A stretch of DNA of 64,000 nt from Shewanella marinintestina (GCF_023283845.1 NZ_JAKILC010000016.1:1-64000); one strand, 5' to 3'. Numbered from the stretch's first letter, positions 31,450 through 42,011 are shown. Numbers and translations: made by a program. Notes: generated by a model not told the origin, from the letters alone.

Positions 31450-33321
31450 TTACAGCGGACGTAAGTTGCCTCTTTGGTAACGTCCCCAGCTCAGCTGACG
31501 GTTTAAGGTGCCATCCGGCTGTACCGATAATAAGCCACTGCGACCACTAAACTGATAGCCTGGTAGTGCGCGCATTTGTGCCAACTTACCGACTAAATCT
31601 AGTGCATCATAGCCCATAATAAACAGACGCTTACGACCATTACTCCAGTTTGGCCATAAATTATTAACCATTCGAGTTTCGGTGTTAGGTGCGATTAACC
31701 ACGGTATATCACTAATAGTGAGGTTATTTAACTCTTCAGCTGTTTCACGGTTATTGCCTTCAACTCTGCTACGACTAGTGGTGTAAAGCGGTACCGGCTC
31801 TGCAAACACGCTAAAGTTAACGTCAATAAAAGGCTTTAATAGCGCTAAATCTTTGCTCGCAGAGATCATATAAATAGCATCAATATCGCGGCGAGAGCGA
31901 AAATCGGCTTCAATTTTAGGTGTTAAAATAGCTTTAATACGGGCGATACGTTCTTTACTGTCGATAACTCCCAAAGCTTTTTGCACAGTGACTTTCATCT
32001 TGTCACCGCCATCATAGTAATGAATTTCAGCAGGTTCGTTTGTTAGGGTTTGCCATGCCTTATTAAAACTTTCGGCCATGCGGCGACCAACAGCGTCGTT
32101 GCTTACTAACAACAGTGGCTGAGTTATACCGTCGTTGTATAAACGCTGCGCAGCATCAATGGCTTCGTCAGTTGGTGATAATGCAAAGAAAAACTTATCA
32201 GGATCAGTGGTAAAAGTATCTATGTGGTTTAAATACAACTGTGGAATGGTTTTATTAGCAACGGGCGCGATTGGAGCTGAAGGACTCGTTGGCGACACGG
32301 TAGCAGTTGGCGTCATGCTTTGTAATTGCTCAACTTCTGATTGTAGCAAAGGGCCAATAATAAACTCTGCACCAGCGGTAACGGCTTGCTGGTAAGCAGC
32401 TTGCGCACCAGTAGCAGTATCAAAAAAGTTTAGTGTTACGCTGTCGTCAGCTGTTGCCATGTAATTAGCGATAATGCCTTGCTTTACAGTGTTGGCAATA
32501 GTCGCTCTAGGGCCAGTTAACGGCAGCAGTACTGCGATATTCTTTGGTTGATACGGCTGAGTATTCAGTGCTTTTTCTAAATCAGTGGGTAGCTTTGCAG
32601 CTGCAGGGTGATTGGGATTCAGTTGCTGCCAACTTCCTAGGTGACGCACTAAATCGTTAGGATCGACCGCGTAATGTTTAGCGATATAAGCGAGCTGTAT
32701 CCATCCCGCAAAAATAGGATTGCTGCTATCGTCTTTAAAGCTAAGTAGCGTTTGCTCATTAATTGGCTGTAAAGAACGCCAAATAGTATCGTTAACTTCA
32801 TGTGCTTGAGATGCAGGCAAGTATTTGCTCAGCAGACTTAACTGTCTTACTTGCTCGATTGGCTGATTAATTAGCTGATAAAGATGCGCCTTTAATTGGT
32901 AATAACTCACCCATTGCCAATTCGGTAATGTCCAGTTGTTAGGGTAGTTTAGTGTTTTTAGAGCATGATCATAGGTTGAAGTCATCTCTAAAACGCGAGC
33001 TGAAAGGTAAATATGCTCAGCCAATAGCTCAGGTTTTTGAGTAATATCGTGCGCAATTGATTTCAAAGCTTTATCTGCTGCGCCGGCGTTACCTTCATTA
33101 ATAAAGGCATGAGCGGCGAGCAAAACATATTTATCGCGAGTTTCTTTATTTTTTTCGCTAGCTGCAAGCGCGAAGTATTGTGATGATGCCATTGTTACCG
33201 ATGACAAAGAAACTTCAGTCTTTTCAGTCTTTACCGGCGCAGAAGTCGTGCCGCAACCGAACAAAACCGCAGATAAAATTGCGATAGAAATAAATTTTGT
33301 TGTATTCAGTCTTTTTAACAC
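31450..33321 (-). CDS. lpoA: Penicillin-binding protein activator LpoA
   Basis: A 623-residue outer-membrane lipoprotein (lipobox LFGC, cysteine 23). The N-terminal half is helical and TPR-like; the C-terminal half (about 260-620) has a periplasmic-binding-protein fold starting NIAVLLPLTGPRA. LpoA stimulates PBP1a (mrcA, also in this window). The segment near 345-355 is rich in Pro, Ser and Thr, a possible linker. Divergent from rsmI and upstream of yraN-diaA-dolP, the conserved arrangement. Confidence 0.94.
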   Translation of the reverse strand: MLKRLNTTKFISIAILSAVLFGCGTTSAPVKTEKTEVSLSSVTMASSQYFALAASEKNKETRDKYVLLAAHAFINEGNAGAADKALKSIAHDITQKPELLAEHIYLSARVLEMTSTYDHALKTLNYPNNWTLPNWQWVSYYQLKAHLYQLINQPIEQVRQLSLLSKYLPASQAHEVNDTIWRSLQPINEQTLLSFKDDSSNPIFAGWIQLAYIAKHYAVDPNDLVRHLGSWQQLNPNHPAAAKLPTDLEKALNTQPYQPKNIAVLLPLTGPRATIANTVKQGIIANYMATADDSVTLNFFDTATGAQAAYQQAVTAGAEFIIGPLLQSEVEQLQSMTPTATVSPTSPSAPIAPVANKTIPQLYLNHIDTFTTDPDKFFFALSPTDEAIDAAQRLYNDGITQPLLLVSNDAVGRRMAESFNKAWQTLTNEPAEIHYYDGGDKMKVTVQKALGVIDSKERIARIKAILTPKIEADFRSRRDIDAIYMISASKDLALLKPFIDVNFSVFAEPVPLYTTSRSRVEGNNRETAEELNNLTISDIPWLIAPNTETRMVNNLWPNWSNGRKRLFIMGYDALDLVGKLAQMRALPGYQFSGRSGLLSVQPDGTLNRQLSWGRYQRGNLRPL

Positions 33322-33423
33322 GGGTCTTCACTCTGGTAAGATGCTGCTATTAGTTTAACCTGCTCTTCCGCTTGGCGAAAGTCTTGTTAGAAACTCTTGC
33401 CAATACTCAATACAGAGGTAGAT

Positions 33424-34266
33424 ATGGACCTGTCGGTCGCGCTTTATATTGTTCCCACACCAATTGGGAATTTAGGGGACATCAGTAGCCGCGCAATAGA
33501 GGTACTTAATCAAGTATCGCTTATCGCCTGCGAAGACACCCGTCATAGTGGCAAATTACTTAGTCATTTCGGTATTGAAACCCGTAAAACAGCGCTACAC
33601 GATCATAATGAACGTGATAGAGCGCAGTGGATTATTCAAAAGCTCGGTAATGGTGAAGCTGTCGCGCTTATCTCTGATGCCGGCACACCATTGATTTCAG
33701 ACCCTGGCTACCACTTGGTTAAGCAAGTGCGCGAAGCAGGCTTTAATGTGATCCCATTGCCGGGTCCATGTGCGGCAATTACAGCGTTAAGTGCTTCAGG
33801 CTTACCTTCTGATCGTTTTTCATTTGAAGGTTTTTTACCGTCAAAAGAGAAAGCAAGATTAGATAAATTAACCGCCCTTAAAGATGACCCTCGTACATTA
33901 ATCTTTTATGAGTCACCACATCGTATTGTGCATAGCTTAGAATCTTTAGTGGCAGCTTTAGGCGGCGATCGCGAAATAGTTATGGCTCGTGAAGTGACTA
34001 AAACATTCGAGACCTTTTTGTCTGGTCCAGCGGCTGAAGTTTTGCAAACGGTTAAGGATGATACAAACCAGCAGCGCGGTGAAATCGTGTTGATGTGTCA
34101 TGGTCACCGTAGCGATGAAGAGTCAGAGTTTTCACCAACGGTAATCAATACCCTTAAATTGTTGTGTGAAGAGTTGCCTTTGAAAAAAGCTGCAGCAGTT
34201 GCCGGTCAAATTTACGATATTAAGAAGAATGCGCTTTATAAGCATGGTCTATCTATCGGGCTTTAA
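33424..34266 (+). CDS. rsmI: 16S rRNA (cytidine1402-2'-O)-methyltransferase
   Basis: A 280-residue SAM-dependent methyltransferase of the tetrapyrrole-methylase fold that modifies C1402 in the ribosomal P site. The family motifs [23 protein letters not shown] and [14 protein letters not shown] are clear. The frame opens at a TTG at 33397, but ATG 33424 is preferred: AGAGG is 5 bases upstream and homologues start just before the PTPIGN strand. Divergent from lpoA. Confidence 0.95.
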   Translation: MDLSVALYIVPTPIGNLGDISSRAIEVLNQVSLIACEDTRHSGKLLSHFGIETRKTALHDHNERDRAQWIIQKLGNGEAVALISDAGTPLISDPGYHLVKQVREAGFNVIPLPGPCAAITALSASGLPSDRFSFEGFLPSKEKARLDKLTALKDDPRTLIFYESPHRIVHSLESLVAALGGDREIVMAREVTKTFETFLSGPAAEVLQTVKDDTNQQRGEIVLMCHGHRSDEESEFSPTVINTLKLLCEELPLKKAAAVAGQIYDIKKNALYKHGLSIGL

Positions 34267-34402
34267 TACTGAAGCTTTGTTTTAGCTAAAACTTGTACTT
34301 TTGGACTTGTAGTTAGATCATAGATTTAGTCCGTAGGAAAATGAATTAGTGGCGCTATATCTAATAGATTGGCTTCTAATTAATACTATGTATGAAAGTC
34401 CT

Positions 34403-34431
34403 TGGTTTGTTGCTTGTGCTTAGGCTATAAT
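34403..34431 (+). promoter_or_regulatory. Sigma-70 promoter of rnpB
   Basis: A -35 TTGGTT (34403-34408) and a perfect -10 TATAAT (34426-34431) are 17 bp apart; the predicted start is at about 34438, matching the RNase P RNA 5' end. Confidence 0.8.
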
Positions 34432-34438
34432 CCGCGCC

Positions 34439-34782
<344 letters not shown>

Positions 34783-34790
34783 ATTCAAAC

Positions 34791-34826
34791 AAAAAGCCGC
34801 ATCTCGAAAGAGATGCGGCTTTTTGT
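34791..34826 (+). terminator. Intrinsic terminator of rnpB
   Basis: A 15-bp perfect stem AAAAAGCCGCATCTC / GAGATGCGGCTTTTT with a GAAA loop and a T-rich tail, 8 bp after rnpB. Confidence 0.95.
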
Positions 34827-34864
34827 TTTCTGTCAGATTAAGATTTGCCTATCTTCAGCTTTAA

Positions 34865-34919
34865 ATGCCATTGCTCAATGAGCAATGAGCAATGAGCAAT
34901 GAGCAATGAGCAATGGCAT
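34865..34919. repeat. 7-bp tandem array CAATGAG within a 13-bp inverted repeat
   Basis: Five perfect copies of CAATGAG (34876-34910) plus a partial sixth lie between the arms ATGCCATTGCTCA (34865-34877) and TGAGCAATGGCAT (34907-34919). The repeat unit is part of the hairpin arm itself, so the array looks like slippage-driven expansion of one arm. It is 17 bp past the end of the leftward porin gene, where a terminator hairpin would be expected. Confidence 0.85.
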
Positions 34920-34936
34920 AGTGGCTAACTAAGATG

Positions 34937-36199
34937 TTAGAAATAATAGCCAAAGTTAATATTAAAGCGTTTGTTGGTATCACCGTCACCTACCATGGTG
35001 CCACCAATAAAGGGCTGATTTTCTGCCACGACAAAATCAAAGTAGGTGTAAAGACCGCCAGCAGAAACCGCCATACCGGTGACGTTCATAAAAGTGTCTT
35101 CCATAGCGGCGGGCTTATCGGTGACTAGGGAGTAATCGTTATAGAAGGTCAGGCTGGATATTGGACCAATATCAACAGGCAAGCTATAAGCGACATTGGC
35201 AATGTATGTGGTTGCTTCAGCTGGGATAGAATCATAAAAGTGATAAGCTGCAACCACAATACGATCCACATCCATGCCATCAACATCGTACTTGTAATCA
35301 GTCATCTGTAGCTTGACGTTCCAACGGTCATAGTTAACAACGCCATGGATAGCTGCCGCGACATTATCTCCATCGGTGCCATTTTCAATTTCTAATTGGC
35401 CGGCTTGAATCGATGCGCCTAGCTCAAGGTTTATGTCGTTAAATACAAAGTTATGCGCATAGCGAGCATTGAAGGTATTGACCTCTCCTGCTGCGTAACC
35501 AGCACTTGGAGCATCATAAGCATCTTCTCCATCTAAGCGAATTCCGACTACGTCATAGGCGTAACGGTCGGTACGGTCAGACACGAAACCATCGAGGCCG
35601 CCTTGTTCATCATTTTTGTAGAAGGCGAAATCAAATTGGTTATTATCACCTTTGTAGGTGTAGTTCAGACCCATATCATGGTCATCTTCAAGCCCGAGAT
35701 AGAAGTTAGAGCTGAAAAAGTAGTTATTTGATGCGTAAGTTAAGATACCAAAAGGCACTTGAGTGACACCGATTTTTGCTTGTTGTTGCTCATCAAAATT
35801 ATAGCCAATCCACGCATGCTGAATGACATTCATATACTCAAACCAGCGGTATTGAGCTGAAAAAATCAAATCTTGGTAATTACCTGATACATCGATACGA
35901 AACAGGTCAAAATCAAAGTCACCACCGCGATCTGCATTATCGTCATCAAAGTCTTCATAAGAATAATTTACACGTACAGCGCCGCCAAACTTTAACGAAC
36001 TCTCAGCTGACTTTTGCTCTTCAGTAGCCGCTTGCTGTTTGGCTTGTTCTTCTTTCTCTCTCGCTTGTTGCTGTTGAGATTCAAGTTGCTCGATACGAGC
36101 CTTTAGCGCTGCCAGTTCCTCATCTATTGGGGTGGCGTTTGCATTAGCAGAAAGTGCAAGGGTGATACATGAGGCTGCAAGTGTTTGGCGAATCATCAT
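34937..36199 (-). CDS. Outer-membrane porin with N-terminal coiled coil
   Basis: A 420-residue precursor. A signal peptide ends near residue 22 (ANA); residues about 25-65 form a Gln/Glu-rich coiled coil (EELAALKARIEQLESQQQQA), as in trimeric porins of the OprP/OprO and related types; the rest alternates aromatic and polar residues like a beta barrel and ends with the terminal aromatic FGYYF. Substrate is not clear from sequence; acidic stretches (EDFDDDNADRGGDFDFD) are visible. Flanked downstream by the tandem-repeat hairpin and upstream by a 500-bp non-coding region. Confidence 0.82.
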   Translation of the reverse strand: MMIRQTLAASCITLALSANANATPIDEELAALKARIEQLESQQQQAREKEEQAKQQAATEEQKSAESSLKFGGAVRVNYSYEDFDDDNADRGGDFDFDLFRIDVSGNYQDLIFSAQYRWFEYMNVIQHAWIGYNFDEQQQAKIGVTQVPFGILTYASNNYFFSSNFYLGLEDDHDMGLNYTYKGDNNQFDFAFYKNDEQGGLDGFVSDRTDRYAYDVVGIRLDGEDAYDAPSAGYAAGEVNTFNARYAHNFVFNDINLELGASIQAGQLEIENGTDGDNVAAAIHGVVNYDRWNVKLQMTDYKYDVDGMDVDRIVVAAYHFYDSIPAEATTYIANVAYSLPVDIGPISSLTFYNDYSLVTDKPAAMEDTFMNVTGMAVSAGGLYTYFDFVVAENQPFIGGTMVGDGDTNKRFNINFGYYF

Positions 36200-36642
36200 T
36201 TATCCTTATGGATTGAGTTTATTGGTATTGATTGCGGATCTTTTGTAAAAACATAACCAAGATATGCGTTATGAAAGCAAACGCTTAGCTAGTGCTTTTT
36301 GAGGTCTAGATCGAGTTGAGCGAAAGGGATAGGCTTACATTGAAGAGTAAATACATCATAAGAGACTCCATGCAGAGGTTAGATACCTTGAATGCACGAG
36401 CCTTTTGATTACCTAGCTGCTGCTAGAGTACAAGTTGAAGGTAGTGCTTTAATTACAGTGACTGACAACCCCATAAGCCATATATATTGGGTTTATATGT
36501 TGATACAGGGTTGTTTTTTAGTGAATAAATTTAGCACATCTGTTGCTAATATAACAGTTTTGCTGTTTAACGATTAAATGCAAGCAAGCTTAATGCTTGG
36601 TGATAAAAGCCTTGTTGCGACATGAACCAGAGAGAAGAGGCA
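36200..36642. other. Non-coding region upstream of the porin
   Basis: About 440 bp with no supported gene. A 61-codon frame at 36392-36577 has no ribosome binding site or recognisable protein. The region should contain the leftward porin promoter; none is distinct enough to call. Confidence 0.5.
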
Positions 36643-36682
36643 TGAATAAAAAAGCCCATCTACAGCTAAGTAAATGGGCTTT
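36643..36682 (-). terminator. Intrinsic terminator after the NADH dehydrogenase gene
   Basis: On the minus strand, AAAGCCCAT / ATGGGCTTT with a 14-base loop is followed by TTTTTTAT, 17 bp past the stop of the leftward gene. Confidence 0.82.
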
Positions 36683-36698
36683 ATCGGTACTTTGCTTA

Positions 36699-37907
36699 TT
36701 ATGCAGGCTTAAACAAACATTTTAAGCGTTTGAAAATAATCAAACGTGACATAGCTAAATAGCCACTGACGGTTTTTTGATGTAAACGGAAAATCGTATC
36801 ATATAGGCGGCGGACTAAACGGCCCTTTAAGATCAATCTATCGTTCATCATGGTGCTAATGGCAAAGTTATGCCCAATCGCAACCACCATGCCGCCATCG
36901 TTGTAAACAAACGGCTTGAGTGGCTTGCCCTTTAAATGGGCGACTAAGTTTTTAGCCAAATGCACTGCTGCGCGATTAGCTGCTTGCGCCTTGGGTGGGA
37001 CTTGGCTGCCATCTGCTTGTGGAATGGCGGCGCAATCACCCAGCGCAAAAATAGCTGAATCAAATGTGGTTGCTAGTGTTTGTTCAACCACTAATTGGTT
37101 AAGAGAATTACTTTGCAATCCGCCAATTTCTTTGAGCCAGTCAGGTGCTTTAATCCCAGCAGCCCAAAATTGTACATCGGCATTAAGCACTTGGCCGTCG
37201 CTGGTGGTCATACGATCCGCTTCAACACTGGCAATACGAGTATTAAGCATCACATTGATTTGATACTTCTCAAGTCTTAATAAAGCTTGTTCAGACATTT
37301 TCACTGGACCGTTGGGGAGTACTCTATCGGCCGCTTCAATCAAGTTAATGTTAAGCCATGCTGCATAAGGGTTTTCGCTTAGCTCAGCGCTGACCTTAGC
37401 AAGTTCTGCAGCAAGCTCTAAACCAGTTGCACCCGCACCGACGATATTAACAGTGCAATCTTTACCTGAGCGCAGTAATGAACTGATTTGGTGCCAGCTA
37501 TCGCGCGCCTGCTCTGGTGTATCTAAGAACAAGCAATGCTCTTTTGCACCTTGGGTGGCAAAGTCATTACTGATCGCGCCGATGGCAATAATCAGGTAAT
37601 CGTAAGCTAGCGTATCAGTTTCACCGTTAGGCTTACGTACGACTAGCTGCTTAGCTGCTCGATTAACATCGGTCATCCAAGCTTGGTAATGCATATAGCC
37701 ATTTTTAGCGCCGTGGCTGAAATAACAGATAGTGTCGAGATCGCTGTCAAAAGTCCCTGCGGCGATTTCGTGAAAGCGTGGCTTCCAGTAGTGATGAGTT
37801 TCACCCTCAACCAGAATAACTTCATCTTGGCTATTCACACTACGACCTAGCATGCTGGCGATTTCAAGACCTGCAGCGCCACCGCCAACAATAACAATAC
37901 GAGACAT
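36699..37907 (-). CDS. ndh: Type II NADH:quinone dehydrogenase
   Basis: A 402-residue FAD protein closely resembling E. coli Ndh. The FAD-binding VGGGAAGLE is near residues 6-14 and a second Rossmann loop VGAGATGLELAAEL binds NADH. WAAGIKAPDWLKEIGGL and ALGDCAAIPQ are family blocks. It passes electrons from NADH to quinone at the membrane without pumping protons. ATG 37907 is chosen over one six codons upstream because AGAGGA is correctly placed. Its promoter is one of four matched LysR-type promoters in this region, linking it to formaldehyde detoxification. Confidence 0.9.
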   Translation of the reverse strand: MSRIVIVGGGAAGLEIASMLGRSVNSQDEVILVEGETHHYWKPRFHEIAAGTFDSDLDTICYFSHGAKNGYMHYQAWMTDVNRAAKQLVVRKPNGETDTLAYDYLIIAIGAISNDFATQGAKEHCLFLDTPEQARDSWHQISSLLRSGKDCTVNIVGAGATGLELAAELAKVSAELSENPYAAWLNINLIEAADRVLPNGPVKMSEQALLRLEKYQINVMLNTRIASVEADRMTTSDGQVLNADVQFWAAGIKAPDWLKEIGGLQSNSLNQLVVEQTLATTFDSAIFALGDCAAIPQADGSQVPPKAQAANRAAVHLAKNLVAHLKGKPLKPFVYNDGGMVVAIGHNFAISTMMNDRLILKGRLVRRLYDTIFRLHQKTVSGYLAMSRLIIFKRLKCLFKPA

Positions 37908-38022
37908 AATAATTCCTCTGTGCATCGACAGATGCAGACATAATTTGAAAATTGAAATGAGCCTTGGAACTGAATGGGGATACGAAAGGTATGACCGAGT
38001 GCAGGGCTATTAGATGGCGCTT

Positions 38023-38087
38023 ATTATAGTTATCGTCGTATTTGGAACAATTAGCTAAAAATGCAAATTACTTTTACCTATAGGTAA
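38023..38087 (-). promoter_or_regulatory. LysR-type promoter of ndh (shared architecture, copy 1)
   Basis: On the minus strand: perfect palindrome TTACCTATAGGTAA (38074-38087), 21 bp, then ATTGTT, then TATAAT (38028-38023). The palindrome centre is 52.5 bp before the -10, identical to the copies at 39106, 39726 and 42012. The 21-bp interval contains ATTTGCATTTTTAGC, nearly the same as in the 39106 copy. Predicted leader to ndh is about 110 nt. Confidence 0.8.
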
Positions 38088-38196
38088 TAATAAAAGGTGG
38101 GTTCTAGATAGGTTATTAATAGATATGTTGTTTAACTTTCTTCGCCAGGGTCTTAAATGGCCTATTACGAGTGTTATAGGCCATGTTTATTGCGAG

Positions 38197-39072
38197 TTAT
38201 GCGGTCTTTAGTCCTGCTGTTAGATGATCTAACAGCATACGCACCTTAGGTGAAAGGTGACGATTTTGCGGATACAGCGCCCAAATCCCTTCCTCAGGTT
38301 GACGGTTCTGTTCCAGCAATGGGGTGAGCTCTCCTGCTTCAATAAAAGGCTGCACGTAATAATCTGGCAGCTGCACTATGCCTATGCCTTTTATGGCCGC
38401 ATCTACTAATGCATGACCACTATTACAGCTCAAGCTGCCTTTGACCCGAACATTACGGGCTTTGCCATTCTCCTGAAAGCGCCAATAATCCATGGTGCCA
38501 ATTAAGCAGTTGTGTTGATCAAGCTCTGATAATGAATGTGGAATGCCATAAGTAGATATATAGCTAGGTGATGCACAAACATATTGGGTACGACTGCTAA
38601 GCTTTTTGGCCATCATGCTGGAATCTTCTAGATGCCCAAGTCGAATGGCCAGATCGTAACCTTCATCAACTAAGTCTAACTTTTGATTAGTGAGATTAAG
38701 CTTCACCTCAAGCTCGGGGTAGAGCGCTGCAAAGTTATTAATTAATGGTGCTATCGTCATTTCACCATAAGTGACAGGCGCGGTGAGCTTCAGTAGTCCA
38801 CGTGGGCTGGTCTGCAAATTGGTAATCGCACGCTCGGCCTCTTCTAAACCATCTAATACTTGGCGACAATGTTGATAATAGATGCGGCCTACTTCTGTAA
38901 CCGATACTTTGCGGGTGGTTCGATGAAACAGCTTAGACGCGAGTCTGGTTTCCAGCGCACTGATTTGGCGGCTGACTTGTGCTGTCGAAATGCCTAATCG
39001 CTGCGATGCTTTAGTAAAGCTTTCTGCTTCGGCTACAGCAACAAACTCACTGACACCCTCCCAATTAAACAT
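38197..39072 (-). CDS. LysR-family regulator of the formaldehyde/electrophile block
   Basis: A 291-residue LysR protein. The N-terminal helix-turn-helix (about 17-40, TKASQRLGISTAQVSRQISALE) belongs to the AaeR/CrgA-like branch; the effector domain starts near residue 90. It sits inside the gene block whose four promoters carry a TTACC-N4-GGTAA palindrome, one copy only 34 bp upstream of its own start codon, so autoregulation is likely. Inference: it controls ndh, the DksA-like gene, frmA and the SMR gene, responding to formaldehyde or a related electrophile. Confidence 0.88.
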   Translation of the reverse strand: MFNWEGVSEFVAVAEAESFTKASQRLGISTAQVSRQISALETRLASKLFHRTTRKVSVTEVGRIYYQHCRQVLDGLEEAERAITNLQTSPRGLLKLTAPVTYGEMTIAPLINNFAALYPELEVKLNLTNQKLDLVDEGYDLAIRLGHLEDSSMMAKKLSSRTQYVCASPSYISTYGIPHSLSELDQHNCLIGTMDYWRFQENGKARNVRVKGSLSCNSGHALVDAAIKGIGIVQLPDYYVQPFIEAGELTPLLEQNRQPEEGIWALYPQNRHLSPKVRMLLDHLTAGLKTA

Positions 39073-39105
39073 GCTATTTCCTTATAAGGATTGAATAAAC
39101 TATTT

Positions 39106-39170
39106 TTACTGTATGGTAAAAGATATTTGCATATTTAGCCAATTATCATCCTTGTTGAAATAAATATAAT
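39106..39170 (+). promoter_or_regulatory. LysR-type promoter between lysR and the DksA-like gene (copy 2)
   Basis: Palindrome TTACTGTATGGTAA (39106-39119, one mismatch), 21 bp including ATTTGCATATTTAGC, then ATTATC and TATAAT (39165-39170). It points right, toward the zinc-finger gene at 39350, leaving a leader of about 170 nt. The palindrome is 34 bp from the divergent lysR start and would also cover the lysR promoter area. Confidence 0.75.
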
Positions 39171-39349
39171 ACATCCATCGAGTCGAGTGCTGCTGATTGA
39201 TACAGATAATCCGCTTTAATCACTCATGCATCTTCAGCCAATGTCGACTAAAGAGCAGACTTCAACTATAGGTTAATGACTGCTAATTGTACGGGTCATT
39301 TCTCCTTATCATTTATTGGGCAACACAATTGTCATGCAGAGGTATCAAT

Positions 39350-39616
39350 ATGGCGGGTGGATGGTCTAGAGATGGTGCAGTGCAAGACCAAATTGACAGT
39401 AGTGTTGAGGACGCAGTAGCCGAGGCAAGAAGTCGACTACGCAATGGTATTAGTTTGCTGCATTGTGAAGAGTGTGGTGAGCCGATCCCAGAGGCAAGAC
39501 GCAATGCAGTTATAGGCGTTCGGCTCTGTATTAGTTGTCAAAATGAAATTGATAACCAACAGGCTAAACAACATCTATTTAATCGTCGTGGTAGTAAAGA
39601 TAGCCAACTGCGCTAA
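39350..39616 (+). CDS. DksA/TraR-type C4 zinc-finger protein
   Basis: An 88-residue protein of the short TraR/DksA (YbiI-like) group. Four cysteines form the zinc site: Cys39, Cys42, Cys60, Cys63 in HCEECG and LCISCQ. Family members bind the RNA polymerase secondary channel or are of unknown role. ATG 39350 is preferred over a longer frame from 39287: AGAGG is 7 bases upstream and the protein start MAGGWSRDGAVQDQID is typical. It is downstream of a LysR-type promoter shared with frmA. Confidence 0.85.
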   Translation: MAGGWSRDGAVQDQIDSSVEDAVAEARSRLRNGISLLHCEECGEPIPEARRNAVIGVRLCISCQNEIDNQQAKQHLFNRRGSKDSQLR

Positions 39617-39725
39617 TGCTTACACGATAGAAAATCAGTCGCAATTAATTAACTAAGCGGCTTGGGTTTAGCTCGAGCCACATAAAGTGCTTCATGTAAA
39701 TAATGAAGCCATTTTTAAAAGATTA

Positions 39726-39790
39726 TTACCATATGGTAAAGGTAAATTACCTATTGATGGGATTATCAATGTCAAACAGGTAGTTATAAT
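39726..39790 (+). promoter_or_regulatory. LysR-type promoter of frmA (copy 3)
   Basis: Perfect palindrome TTACCATATGGTAA (39726-39739), 21 bp, ATTATC, and TATAAT (39785-39790). A second convergent pair GGTAAATTACC (39741-39751) overlaps the interval and could be an extra half-site. The 12 bp GATTATCAATGT around the -35 are identical to copy 4. Predicted leader to frmA is about 55 nt. Confidence 0.85.
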
Positions 39791-39842
39791 CTTTCCATAC
39801 CCACTGCGGTGAACCACCGTATATAAAGTTTATTAAGAGTAG

Positions 39843-40982
<1,140 letters not shown>

Positions 40983-40998
40983 TTAAGTCGTACAAAAC

Positions 40999-41026
40999 AA
41001 CAAGCGCTTTCGGGCGCTTGTTTTTT
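40999..41026 (+). terminator. Intrinsic terminator between frmA and frmB
   Basis: A 9-bp stem AACAAGCGC / GCGCTTGTT with a TTTCGG loop and a T run, 17 bp after frmA. It should limit frmB expression from the frmA promoter. Confidence 0.88.
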
Positions 41027-41076
41027 AAGAGGGTTAATGACTCTCGATGTTACAAGTTTTTAGGAGTCGGTATTAC

Positions 41077-41916
41077 ATGACTGTAGAAAATATCAGTGTA
41101 AATAAGAGCTTTGGCGGCTGGCATAAGCAATATAGCCACCAGTCTACAACCCTTAATTGCGCCATGCGATTTGCGGTTTATTTACCGCCTCAAGCGTCAA
41201 ATGGTAAAAAAGTACCGGTGCTTTATTGGTTGTCAGGCTTAACCTGTACCGATGAAAACTTTATGCAAAAAGCCGGTGCACAGCGTATGGCTGCTGAGCT
41301 TGGTATTGCGATTGTCGCACCTGATACTAGCCCGCGTGGTGACGATGTTGCCGACGATGCTGGTTACGATTTAGGTAAGGGCGCTGGTTTCTACGTTAAC
41401 GCGACCCAAGCTCCATGGAACCGTCATTACCGTATGTATGACTATGTGGTAAATGAATTGCCACAGTTGATTGAATCTATGTTCCCGGTTAGTGATAAAC
41501 GCTCTATTGCCGGTCACTCGATGGGCGGTCACGGTGCATTAATGATTGCTATGCGCAATCCGCAGGCTTATCAGTCTGTATCAGCATTCAGCCCGATTGT
41601 TAATCCAGTTAATTGCCCTTGGGGTAAAAAGGCATTCACCGCTTACTTAGGCCGTGATACCACAACTTGGGCTGAATACGATGCTAGCTTACTCATGCGG
41701 CAAGCTACTGAGTTTGTGCCTGCTTTAGTTGATCAAGGTGAGGCTGATGATTTTCTTATCGAGCAGCTAAAGCCTGAAGTGCTAGAGGCTGCAGCTAAGG
41801 TAAGCGGCTATCCGTTAACACTCAACATGCAAGAAGGTTTCGATCATAGTTATTACTTCATCTCTAGCTTTATCGAAAACCACCTGTGTTTTCATGCCGA
41901 GCACTTGGCTAAATAG
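41077..41916 (+). CDS. frmB: S-formylglutathione hydrolase
   Basis: A 279-residue alpha/beta hydrolase (esterase D family) that splits S-formylglutathione into formate and glutathione, completing formaldehyde removal. The nucleophile is Ser148 in GHSMGGHG; the Asp and His of the triad lie in QGEADDF and GFDHSYYF. LYWLSGLTC and APDTSPRGDD are family blocks. ATG 41077 is preferred over one 10 codons upstream: AGGAG is 10 bases before it and the length matches E. coli FrmB (277). Confidence 0.95.
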   Translation: MTVENISVNKSFGGWHKQYSHQSTTLNCAMRFAVYLPPQASNGKKVPVLYWLSGLTCTDENFMQKAGAQRMAAELGIAIVAPDTSPRGDDVADDAGYDLGKGAGFYVNATQAPWNRHYRMYDYVVNELPQLIESMFPVSDKRSIAGHSMGGHGALMIAMRNPQAYQSVSAFSPIVNPVNCPWGKKAFTAYLGRDTTTWAEYDASLLMRQATEFVPALVDQGEADDFLIEQLKPEVLEAAAKVSGYPLTLNMQEGFDHSYYFISSFIENHLCFHAEHLAK

Positions 41917-41964
41917 ACTAGTCATCGATTAAGGACACGCGATTCTGTGCTGAGATACTGACTT

Positions 41965-41992
41965 AAAAGCTGCCTGTAACGGCAGCTTTTTT
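41965..41992 (+). terminator. Intrinsic terminator after frmB
   Basis: A 10-bp stem AAAAGCTGCC / GGCAGCTTTT with a 6-base loop and T run. Confidence 0.9.
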
Positions 41993-42011
41993 ATTGCCTT
42001 TAAAAAGATTA

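Noticed and set aside
34876..34915. CRISPR-like reading of the CAATGAG repeats
   Set aside because: The units are 7 bp, directly adjacent, with no spacers; no cas genes are in the window.
36392..36577. 61-codon rightward frame in the gap upstream of the porin
   Set aside because: No Shine-Dalgarno sequence, no recognisable domain, and it lies in a control region.
39274..39430. Out-of-frame open frame overlapping the start of the DksA-like gene
   Set aside because: Weak ribosome binding site and no similarity; the zinc-finger frame is clearly the real one.
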